A DNA stretch of 17,923 nucleotides. It comes from CAYWEP01 sp964613075 (GTDB taxonomy: Bacteria; Patescibacteriota; Microgenomatia; Levybacterales; UBA12049). Each line of letters begins with the position of its first letter. Within the stretch, counting starts at the first letter, position 1. The position numbers and the translations under genes are program-made. The notes beneath the pieces were generated by a model. The model worked only from the letters and a program-made list of their open reading frames with translations, made no database searches and had not been told where the DNA came from. Positions 12,436 to 17,923 of this stretch are shown one piece after another. The stretch is from NCBI GenBank assembly GCA_964613075.1, contig CAZTFV010000020.1, forward strand, positions 1-17,923, in the 5' to 3' direction.

Positions 12436-15400
12436 CTACAGCACTCTTTTCAGAAATTGCCCGGTGTATGATCTCTGATTACTCGCAATTTCTGCTGGCG
12501 ACCCAACGGCCACAATCTCCCCCCCCTTTTCTCCTCCCTCCGGCCCCAAATCAATAATATAATCAGCATTTTTTATAACATCCAAATTATGCTCAATGAC
12601 GATAACCGAATTCCCCATATCTACGAGGCGCCTGAGCACATACAGGAGTTTCTCAAGATCGGCAAAGTGAAGCCCGGTTGTCGGTTCGTCAAGAAGATAT
12701 AAGGAGTCTTTTCCTCGTTTGGAAAGTTCTGTTGCCAGTTTCACCCGTTGCGCCTCACCGCCTGAGAGCGTCGTCGCCGGCTGCCCAAGCCCAATATATG
12801 AAAGCCCGACGTCATTGAGCATTTGCATTTTATGTGCAAGACCCGGAACAAATGAGAAGAAGGACAATGCTTCAGAAACGCTCATGTCCAGTACTTCTGC
12901 AATATTTTTGCCGTTGAATTGTATCTCTAGCGCTTCGTTATTGTACTGCTTGCCCTGACACACCTCGCAAGTAATAAAAACGTCCGGTAAAAATTGCATT
13001 TCGATTTTTATCTGTCCTTCTCCTTTGCACGCCTCACACCTACCACCGCGAACGTTAAAAGAAAACCTGCCGGGACCGTACCCTCGTACCCGTGCCTCTT
13101 TTGTTTTGGCAAAGATATCTCGGATATAGGAAAAGCAACCGGTATATGTTGCGGGATTACTTCTTGGTGTCCTGCCGATCGGTGACTGGTCTATAGCAAA
13201 AACGTGCCTTACCTGTTCATGACCAAGCAATGTTGTGAACTTTCCTGGTCGCTCTCTGTGATATGCGTTCTGAAGCTGCATCAGCGCATGATACAAAATG
13301 TCACTTATAAGCGTTGACTTTCCGCTTCCAGATACGCCTGTTATGACGACAAGCTTGTTTAAAGGAAAGTCTACGGAGACATTTTTTAAGTTGTGTTCGC
13401 TTGCGCCGATGAGTTTTAGCATTCCGCTATTACCTCCCGTCATTCTGGCAAGCGAGGAACGAGCGCGTCCAGAATCTCTCTTTTTGTCATCCTCAACTTG
13501 ATTGAGGATCCCTTGATCCTCGCTTTCGCGAGGATGACCAAGGTTGATTCTGGAGTCTCCGCCAGCTGGCGGATCCCCAGAATGACGAACTTCTCCATTC
13601 GAAGCTCTGTGAATATTAATCTTCTTCCTGCCTGATAAATACTGCCCTGTTAGTGAATTTTCGTTTGCAAGTATCTCCTGCATTGTCCCTTTCGCGACAA
13701 CAAAACCGCCTTTTTCTCCTGCCCCCGGGCCAAAATCAACGATATAATCCGCCGCTTTTATCGTATCTTCATCGTGCTCAACAACGACGACAGAATTGCC
13801 GAGATTTCTCAACTTCTTTAACGTTTCAATAAGTTTTGAGTTGTCCCGCTGATGCAGACCAATGGACGGCTCGTCCAGGACATACAATACTCCAGTCAAT
13901 CCGCTTCCAATCTGTGAAGCAAGGCGTATCCGCTGCGCCTCTCCTCCAGCGAGCGTAGCCGCAGTACGGCCAAGCGTGAGATATTCAAGCCCCACGTCAA
14001 TCAAAAAGCTGAGACGTTGCTTTATCTCGCGCAGAATAAGCGTGCCAATTTCCATTTCTTTTCCGGAAAAAGCTTGGGGTAAGATTTTGACAAAAGAAAA
14101 CGCTTTGCCGATTGCCATTTCTGAGACTTCAACAATGTTTTTGTTGTTTATGGTAACAGACAGCGCCTCTTTCTTAAGCCGGGCTCCGTGGCAGTCAGGA
14201 CAGATCTGATACCGCATAAACTTTTCAATTTGTGTCTTAATATATTGCGATTCTGACTCGCTATATCGTCGTTTCAATTCCCAGCCGATTCCCTTGAATG
14301 GCTCCTTTATCATCGTCTCCCTCCCCCATCTATTCTCACCCCAAACCTCATATTCTTCATCACCGGTACCGTCGATCAATAAATCTTTTTTGTCATCAGG
14401 CATGTCGCCGAGTTTCAAATCAAGCGGTATATCAAATTCCTGACAAAATGCCTTAAATGTCCGAGAGAACCATGTATCATTGGTTGAAAGATTGAAAAAG
14501 GGCAATATTCCGCCCTCATTGATTGACAGATTTGGGTTAAACACTAATTCCTTATCAACATTAAGAATTCTCCCGATACCGGAGCACGTCGGGCACGCGC
14601 CATGCGGTGTATTAAAAGAAAAAATCCTTGGTTCTACTTCAGGAATTGAGATACTGCAGAAGGGACAGGCAAATTTCTCAGAGAAAAGCACATCTTCCAT
14701 TTTTTTAGGTTTCTCAGATATACCGAATGTTGCATCTTTGATAACCGCAACTTTCATCTCGCCATTGCCGAATTGCAACGCTTGCTCGACATCAGTCGCA
14801 ACCCGTGTCCGATCCGTATCTTTATTCAAAACGATTGAATCAATAATAAGATCGATTGTGTGCTTGTTGGTTTTAATGAGCACTGTTTCTTCATCCAAGC
14901 CAAAAACATGCCCGTCGATTCTTACTTTTTTGTACCCACGTTTTTTGAGGCTTTGGAAAAGATCCGTATACTCGCCCTTTCTGTCTTTGACAAGAGGCGC
15001 CAGCAGCAACACCCGAAGCTCTTGCCTTCCAAATGCAATACTCCCTCTCCTATTAGGAGAGGGTTGGGGTGAGGTCTGCACGTGGGTTTTTGGTAACTCT
15101 AAAATTGAGCTCGTTATCTGCTCTTTTGACTGCCTGGCAATTTCTCTCCCGCATTTGGGGCAATGCGGATGCCCGACGCGAGCAAAAAGCAGTCGCAGAT
15201 AATCATATATTTCAGTAACGGTACCGACTGTTGAACGGGGGTTGTGGCTTGTCGATTTTTGGTCAATAGAAATAGCCGGAGACAAACCTTCAATCAAATC
15301 TACATCGGGCTTCTTCGTCGTGCCTAAGAATTGCCGGGCATAAGAAGAAAGTGATTCAACATACCGCCGCTGTCCCTCTGCATAAATCGTGTCAAAAGCC

Positions 15401-15519
15401 AGAGAGGATTTTCCGCTACCGGAAATCCCGGTCAGAACGACCAGCTGGTTTTTCGGTATCTCTAAGTCAATATTCTTAAGATTATGTTCTCTCGCCCCTT
15501 TTATTCTAATGCTATCCAT
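12436..15519 (-). CDS. uvrA: UvrA excinuclease ATPase subunit with two repeat-derived insertions
   Basis: A 1027-residue UvrA, the damage-recognition ATPase of nucleotide excision repair; typical members are about 940. Seen in order: RIKGAREHNLKNIDLEIP, Walker A GISGSGKS at 31-38, CPKC at 120-123, Zn-binding CPFC...CPTC, first signature LAGGEAQR (Ala524 where Ser is usual), LDEPSIGLHQRD, second Walker A GVSGSGKS, Zn module CEAC...CEVC, second signature LSGGEAQR and LDEPTTGLH. The excess length lies mainly in residues 149-160 (TSPQPSPNRRGS) and 645-694, both encoded by palindromic repeats, the second in the linker joining the two ATPase halves. The start at 15519 is chosen because MDSIRIKGAREHN is the family N-terminus and a GCAGGA lies about 9 bases ahead; an upstream in-frame ATG at 15573 overlaps the promoter. 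The next gene is 44 bases downstream. Confidence 0.96.
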   Translation of the reverse strand: MDSIRIKGAREHNLKNIDLEIPKNQLVVLTGISGSGKSSLAFDTIYAEGQRRYVESLSSYARQFLGTTKKPDVDLIEGLSPAISIDQKSTSHNPRSTVGTVTEIYDYLRLLFARVGHPHCPKCGREIARQSKEQITSSILELPKTHVQTSPQPSPNRRGSIAFGRQELRVLLLAPLVKDRKGEYTDLFQSLKKRGYKKVRIDGHVFGLDEETVLIKTNKHTIDLIIDSIVLNKDTDRTRVATDVEQALQFGNGEMKVAVIKDATFGISEKPKKMEDVLFSEKFACPFCSISIPEVEPRIFSFNTPHGACPTCSGIGRILNVDKELVFNPNLSINEGGILPFFNLSTNDTWFSRTFKAFCQEFDIPLDLKLGDMPDDKKDLLIDGTGDEEYEVWGENRWGRETMIKEPFKGIGWELKRRYSESESQYIKTQIEKFMRYQICPDCHGARLKKEALSVTINNKNIVEVSEMAIGKAFSFVKILPQAFSGKEMEIGTLILREIKQRLSFLIDVGLEYLTLGRTAATLAGGEAQRIRLASQIGSGLTGVLYVLDEPSIGLHQRDNSKLIETLKKLRNLGNSVVVVEHDEDTIKAADYIVDFGPGAGEKGGFVVAKGTMQEILANENSLTGQYLSGRKKINIHRASNGEVRHSGDPPAGGDSRINLGHPRESEDQGILNQVEDDKKRDSGRARSSLARMTGGNSGMLKLIGASEHNLKNVSVDFPLNKLVVITGVSGSGKSTLISDILYHALMQLQNAYHRERPGKFTTLLGHEQVRHVFAIDQSPIGRTPRSNPATYTGCFSYIRDIFAKTKEARVRGYGPGRFSFNVRGGRCEACKGEGQIKIEMQFLPDVFITCEVCQGKQYNNEALEIQFNGKNIAEVLDMSVSEALSFFSFVPGLAHKMQMLNDVGLSYIGLGQPATTLSGGEAQRVKLATELSKRGKDSLYLLDEPTTGLHFADLEKLLYVLRRLVDMGNSVIVIEHNLDVIKNADYIIDLGPEGGEKGGEIVAVGSPAEIASNQRSYTGQFLKRVL
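13439..13587. repeat. Composite of four palindromic units read in frame in uvrA
   Basis: Four units lie in the order forward, forward, reverse, reverse. A: 13439-13476, starts GTCATTCTGG and ends CCAGAATC. B: 13486-13510, stem ATCCTCAA/TTGAGGAT. C: 13515-13538, stem ATCCTCGC/GCGAGGAT. D: 13546-13587, GATTCTGGAGTCTCC, GCCAGCTGGCGG, ATCCCCAGAATGACG. A pairs in style with D, and B with C, so the whole can be drawn as one nested inverted structure. It reads as about 50 extra residues, from RHSGDPPAGGDSRI through to SSLARMTGG. Confidence 0.85.
15043..15075. repeat. Palindromic repeat of the CCCTCTCC...GGAGAGGG kind in uvrA
   Basis: CCCTCTCCTA (15043-15052) and TAGGAGAGGG (15054-15063) are perfect complements, followed by TTGGGGTGAGGT. 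I know this as a common dispersed bacterial repeat. On the coding strand it gives TSPQPSPNRRG, between the LELP and LLLAPLV segments of UvrA, where other UvrA proteins have only a few residues. Confidence 0.75.
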
Positions 15520-15538
15520 GTCAAAAAGTCCTGCTTTG

Positions 15539-15560
15539 CCAAGTACCGTATGGTACCTGG
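15539..15560. promoter_or_regulatory. Dyad in the uvrA 5' leader
   Basis: CCAAGTACC-GTAT-GGTACCTGG is an inverted repeat with 8 of 9 positions paired, lying about 10 bases after the predicted transcription start of uvrA. It could be an operator or a leader hairpin. It does not match the LexA boxes I know (GAAC-N4-GTTC or CTGT-N8-ACAG). Confidence 0.5.
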
Positions 15561-15576
15561 CCTTGCAGAACATATT

Positions 15577-15605
15577 ATTATAAAGGAAAATTGTGCGTTA
15601 GACAA
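15577..15605 (-). promoter_or_regulatory. uvrA promoter
   Basis: Minus strand TTGTCT (15600-15605), 17-base spacer, TATAAT (15577-15582). Predicted start of transcription near 15570 leaves a leader of about 51 bases holding a dyad and a weak Shine-Dalgarno before the ATG at 15519. Confidence 0.7.
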
Positions 15606-15637
15606 TGGATTAGAAGGTATAAAAAGGGGAACGAGAG

Positions 15638-16747
15638 TTACGCTGCATGCCGTTTCAAATATCGCTCATGCTGCTGCACACTCGCATGAAGCGAGATAAG
15701 ATTAACAAACCTTCCGGGAATTAATTCATCATTCGGAACTTCATACGGTCGTTCATCACAGACAGTTCTGAGAAAACGACGCTTCAAGTTTTCAGGCTGA
15801 TCTTTGTCTCTTCTCATAAGCGCCAACGCAGCTGATGTGAATCCAACAGACTGACTACTTCCTGCCAAATCCCGAACTTTCAAGTTAGGATAGTATGCGG
15901 TGGCGCCGTTAACGATCGGCAGTCCGTCAACCTCCTCACCCATAAACATGCAGTTTGCTATATCATCAATTCCCCTGAGATCACTTCCGTTTTCGCTCCG
16001 GTCGTTACCTGCGGCAGTTACAAATAAGATATGAGGATTTGCTTCACAGAGTCTGCGCATATCTGCCATGCTTTCCTTAATTTTATCGCTGGTATACGCT
16101 TCACGAGCCTTAAGCGTTAGTGACCCATCATCCGCTCTTATAACATTCATTTCAACTTCCCCCATCTGGAAGCTTAAGTTTATGATTTGCGTCTTAGGAT
16201 GAACCCATATTAATTTATTCAATTTATCAACACTGAGTTTTGCCACCAATCGATGTCCTGTCTCGCATGGTTCAACGCGAATGTCCAAACACCCAAACAT
16301 ATCTTCCTGGTCAAAGAGAGCCCAGTACTCTTCGTTCCTCGCGGCAATCCAGATGGAGTCTGCGACAGTCTGTCCGTGGTCGCGATAATTTTTAGCTGCA
16401 GCCCACGTCAAACCATACTCAGGGTTAATCGAATACACATATTCAAGCATTTTCTTGTGCATTTCTTCCTCAGTTAAGTTAGTGCTCAATACGCCCGCTC
16501 CCACTGCGATCCTCCAGTCAGACTGATGAAGGTTGGAAAATCTTTTTTCTAAAAAGGCATCGGCAGCAAAAAAATCAAGTTGCAAGATGCCTGTGTGAAT
16601 ACGTGGGACGACTTCGCGGGCTTCAGGAGCTCGTGCCGTGAGAACTTCCATTTGAGAGAAAGCAGCAGCTGCCGTACCCGCAGCAGCAGCTCTCAATAGA
16701 TCTCGCCTTGAAAATTGGGGCCCGGAGTAGAATTCTACACCGCGCAT
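15638..16747 (-). CDS. Tat-exported subtilisin-like (S8) protein, probably lacking the catalytic Asp
   Basis: A 369-residue protein from the ATG at 16747. The N-terminus has a twin-arginine signal: SRRDLLR at 13-19, then an Ala-rich core. The rest resembles a divergent subtilase: RDHGQTVADSIWIAA (His124) matches the HGT.VA box, TQIINLSFQMG the VINLSLG strand, ILFVTAAGND (Asn248) the oxyanion box, and GSSQSVGFTSAALALM at 296-311 aligns one-to-one with GTSMAAPHVAGAAALL, making Ser298 the nucleophile, with Gly302 in place of the usual Pro. The DTG/DSG box is not found; IAVGAGV at 80-86 sits where it should be. It may be a pseudoprotease or use another acid. The longer frame back to 16852 crosses the promoter and is not used. 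A weakly related family member is the main alternative. Confidence 0.7.
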   Translation of the reverse strand: MRGVEFYSGPQFSRRDLLRAAAAGTAAAAFSQMEVLTARAPEAREVVPRIHTGILQLDFFAADAFLEKRFSNLHQSDWRIAVGAGVLSTNLTEEEMHKKMLEYVYSINPEYGLTWAAAKNYRDHGQTVADSIWIAARNEEYWALFDQEDMFGCLDIRVEPCETGHRLVAKLSVDKLNKLIWVHPKTQIINLSFQMGEVEMNVIRADDGSLTLKAREAYTSDKIKESMADMRRLCEANPHILFVTAAGNDRSENGSDLRGIDDIANCMFMGEEVDGLPIVNGATAYYPNLKVRDLAGSSQSVGFTSAALALMRRDKDQPENLKRRFLRTVCDERPYEVPNDELIPGRFVNLISLHASVQQHERYLKRHAA

Positions 16748-16759
16748 GCTCACTCTGCA

Positions 16760-16787
16760 ATAATAGCATAAAGTGCTGAAATAGCAA
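16760..16787 (-). promoter_or_regulatory. Promoter of the subtilisin-like gene, nearly leaderless
   Basis: Minus strand TTGCTA (16782-16787), 16-base spacer, and extended -10 TGC-TATTAT (TATTAT at 16760-16765), 12 bases ahead of the ATG at 16747. This supports the internal start over the longer frame. Confidence 0.6.
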
Positions 16788-16815
16788 CTAAATCGTAAAA
16801 GAAGGTTTCGTGTTT

Positions 16816-16834
16816 CGTGACCTGGAAGGTCACG
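16816..16834. repeat. Perfect 8-3-8 hairpin upstream of the subtilisin-like gene
   Basis: CGTGACCT-GGA-AGGTCACG is a perfect stem between the tRNA-Glu 3' end and the downstream promoter, next to a tandem TTTCGTG (16806-16819). It could end or protect the tRNA precursor transcript, though no T-run follows, or be another dispersed element. Confidence 0.6.
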
Positions 16835-16874
16835 TAGCCTCGCGACCTCCATATCAACACCTTGGGAAAAGTTG

Positions 16875-16948
16875 TGACCCGTATGGGAGTCGAACCCATG
16901 ATTTCGGGGATGAAAGCCCCGCGTCCTAGGCCACTAGACGAACGGGCC
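16875..16948 (-). tRNA. tRNA-Glu (anticodon UUC)
   Basis: The minus strand reads GGCCCGT at the 5' end and ACGGGTC plus an A discriminator at the 3' end, pairing fully with one G-U. The D arm begins TCGTCTAGTGGCCTAGGAC, the anticodon stem-loop is CGGGG-CTTTCAT-CCCCG with anticodon TTC, and the T arm is ATGGG-TTCGACT-CCCAT. CCA is not encoded; CAA follows. Confidence 0.96.
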
Positions 16949-16956
16949 AAATGGAC

Positions 16957-16993
16957 AAGAAAAATCAGGCCATCTTTTAACAAGATAGCCTGA
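16957..16993 (-). terminator. Intrinsic terminator after the MscS-family gene
   Basis: On the minus strand TCAGGC-T-ATCTT pairs with AAGAT-G-GCCTGA over a GTTAA loop, followed directly by TTTTTCTT. This fits a Rho-independent terminator for the MscS-family gene ending at 17027 and lies just ahead of tRNA-Glu. It overlaps the end of a candidate tRNA promoter. Confidence 0.7.
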
Positions 16994-16995
16994 CT

Positions 16996-17024
16996 ATTAT
17001 AGCCGAAAAGTCATTTTCGGACAA
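16996..17024 (-). promoter_or_regulatory. Candidate tRNA-Glu promoter with a dyad in the spacer
   Basis: Minus strand TTGTCC (17019-17024), 17-base spacer, TATAAT (16996-17001). The spacer contains CCGAAAA-TGAC-TTTTCGG (17003-17020), a perfect 7-base dyad. The predicted start falls within the left arm of the terminator just downstream. Confidence 0.5.
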
Positions 17025-17026
17025 GA

Positions 17027-17701
17027 TTACTTAGACGGTTTATTGAATCCCGAACGTAATGTATCCAATATTCTTTTGGCAGTGTCCTGGCCCCCAAGTC
17101 CGAATGCAATTCCACCTGCTATAGCAACCATGGCGACAAATCCGGTAAAAAGAATCCGGATAAGATCTGATGCAACACCTAGCTGCGTCAGGACAGCAAG
17201 GGCGATGAAGACTACTATCGCCCAGCGGGCAACTGTCGCAATCATCTGAGCGGTATCCGGTGAAACTCCATGAGCAGACGCCAGAATAAGATCATGTGCA
17301 ATTCTTGCTAATGCAAAGCCTACAAGCGCCATTATTACTGCAACAATGACATTGGGCAAATAAAGCAGAAATGCATTGAGCATGGTTATGATCTGCGGCA
17401 AGTTCCAGACATCGGCCGTTGGGATAAGAAAAAGAATGATAACGAACCACCTGGTAATTTCCCCAAAAATATTCACCCAACTGAACCCCTTTCGTCCTTC
17501 AGGAATTCCGTACCTTTTCAATTGATTCTCAAGCTTTACGGTATTAAGAATACTGATAATAAGATTTCTTACTATTGATCCCAAAAGAATTCCGATTAAG
17601 AGAATGATAAGTCCTACGATGAGATTTGGGATGAAAGAGGCTGCGGCGAAGATACTTCGGTTAATTGAGTCTACCAGTGTCTCCCCAACATTGTTTCTCA
17701 T
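17027..17701 (-). CDS. MscS-family / conserved-TM-helix membrane protein without the beta domain
   Basis: A 224-residue membrane protein with about five hydrophobic segments (about 24-50, 82-98, 108-138, 155-172, 183-204). The last ends GGIAFGLGGQDTAKRIL at 196-212, the pore-helix-to-amphipathic-helix signature of small mechanosensitive channels, but the protein stops shortly after and lacks the beta and C-terminal vestibule domains of MscS. This matches the conserved TM-helix (CmpX-like) proteins, which may stabilise membranes or respond to stretch; gating function is inferred only. The ATG at 17701 is well supported by AAAGGGGGTGA about 5 bases ahead, a clear Shine-Dalgarno, with a leader of about 49 bases from a strong promoter. 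It is monocistronic, ended by a terminator before tRNA-Glu. Confidence 0.85.
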   Translation of the reverse strand: MRNNVGETLVDSINRSIFAAASFIPNLIVGLIILLIGILLGSIVRNLIISILNTVKLENQLKRYGIPEGRKGFSWVNIFGEITRWFVIILFLIPTADVWNLPQIITMLNAFLLYLPNVIVAVIMALVGFALARIAHDLILASAHGVSPDTAQMIATVARWAIVVFIALAVLTQLGVASDLIRILFTGFVAMVAIAGGIAFGLGGQDTAKRILDTLRSGFNKPSK

Positions 17702-17756
17702 ATACTCACCCCCTTTCGTGGACTGACTGCTTAAAATACAGTGAAAATCTGTTGTG

Positions 17757-17784
17757 AGTATAACACCTCCGAGTTCCTTGTCAA
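17757..17784 (-). promoter_or_regulatory. Strong promoter of the MscS-family gene
   Basis: Minus strand TTGACA (17779-17784), 16-base spacer, extended -10 TGT-TATACT (TATACT at 17757-17762). Its -35 overlaps the -35 of the plus-strand promoter by five bases. Confidence 0.75.
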
Positions 17785-17806
17785 GGCAGCACTTGCTTGA
17801 TATAAT
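17778..17806 (+). promoter_or_regulatory. Promoter of the tRNA-Lys transcript
   Basis: TTGTCA (17778-17783), a 17-base spacer and extended -10 TGA-TATAAT (TATAAT at 17801-17806). The predicted start near 17813 leaves a leader of about 58 bases before the tRNA. Confidence 0.7.
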
Positions 17807-17828
17807 TACGTGTGCGCATTTCTGGTTT

Positions 17829-17873
17829 ACCCTGAATAGAGTTGAAGGGTTTACCCTGAACGAATGTTAAGGG
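17829..17873. repeat. Two ACCCTGAA repeat units in the tRNA-Lys leader
   Basis: ACCCTGAATAGAGTTGAAGGG at 17829-17849 (imperfect palindrome, ACCCT...AGGGT with the next base) is followed by ACCCTGAACGAATGTTAAGGG at 17853-17873. A 13-base direct repeat GGTTTACCCTGAA starts at 17824 and at 17848. The units resemble the CCTGAGC...GAAGG repeats seen elsewhere in the window. The last bases touch the tRNA 5' end. Confidence 0.55.
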
Positions 17874-17923
17874 CCGGTAGCTCAGCGGTAGAGCAGGAGC
17901 CTTTTAAGCTCTTGGTCACAGGT
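17871..17923 (+). tRNA. tRNA-Lys (anticodon UUU), cut by the window edge
   Basis: GGGCCGG acceptor 5' strand, TA, D arm GCTC-AGCGGTA-GAGC, anticodon arm GGAGC-CTTTTAA-GCTCT with anticodon TTT, and the start of the variable loop and T arm. The T loop and the 3' acceptor strand lie past the window end. Confidence 0.9.

Noticed and set aside
13439..13587. CRISPR array
   Set aside because: Units are palindromes in alternating orientation, unequal in length, with no regular spacers, and lie in an open coding frame.
14480..15202. Long plus-strand open frame of 240 codons within uvrA
   Set aside because: It is antisense to clearly conserved UvrA sequence, has no recognisable motif and its openness follows from the codon use of uvrA.
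15571..15573. ATG at 15573 as the uvrA start
   Set aside because: It lies at the predicted transcription start, and the extra 18 residues have no family similarity; ATG 15519 has a ribosome site.
16748..16852. Longer N-terminus for the subtilisin-like protein
   Set aside because: The added residues cross the promoter and a hairpin and would bury the Tat signal inside the protein.

Overview
This window looks like a chromosomal segment from a Patescibacteria (Candidate Phyla Radiation) type bacterium. The evidence is indirect: compact gene packing, a DUF2130 protein, a SecG gene followed directly by an orphan membrane-anchored family-5 solute-binding protein, a UvrC without its C-terminal helix-hairpin-helix domain, many genes starting a few bases after a -10 box, and many short palindromic repeats of kinds I associate with these genomes. 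TGA is used as an ordinary stop codon, which argues against the recoded Gracilibacteria/Absconditabacteria groups. The exact lineage cannot be fixed from sequence alone.

Layout. 1-162 is a short non-coding flank with small dyads. 163-2484 (minus) is an operon: YhhQ-type queuosine-precursor transporter, RibD-C/DHFR-like reductase, membrane-anchored PQQ-type sugar dehydrogenase. 2532-5981 (minus) holds a DUF2130 nuclease-like protein, ribonuclease HII (77-nt overlap) and two unrecognised integral membrane proteins. 6142-9226 (plus) is a run of a YvlD-type membrane protein, a YvcK/CofD-like protein, a 114-bp inverted-repeat element, SecG and the anchored solute-binding protein. 9250-15519 (minus) holds uvrA, an exported transglutaminase-like protein and uvrC; the last two overlap by 77 nt. 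15638-16747 (minus) encodes a Tat-exported subtilisin-like protein. tRNA-Glu(UUC) and an MscS-family membrane protein follow on the minus strand. The right edge holds a divergent promoter pair and the first part of tRNA-Lys(UUU). No gene-free stretch exceeds 300 bases.

The most notable pattern is a set of short palindromic repeats inside genes. They are read in frame as extra protein segments, in uvrA (two places), uvrC, the RibD-C gene, the start of the yhhQ-type gene and, as a perfect 32-bp palindrome, rnhB. A closely related 42-bp unit sits in both uvrA and uvrC, in the same orientation and reading frame. Its outer 15 bases on each side are identical while its centre has changed in a way that keeps the palindrome. 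This resembles the Rickettsia palindromic elements in principle. Here the hosts include two nucleotide-excision-repair genes and a ribonuclease, and the insertions sit in linkers or loops.

A second pattern concerns translation starts. Several first-in-operon genes have a good -35/-10 pair with the -10 box only 6-13 nt before the start codon and no Shine-Dalgarno, so they are probably leaderless. Others (the MscS-family gene, the small 129-aa membrane protein and uvrA) have true leaders with a Shine-Dalgarno-like sequence.
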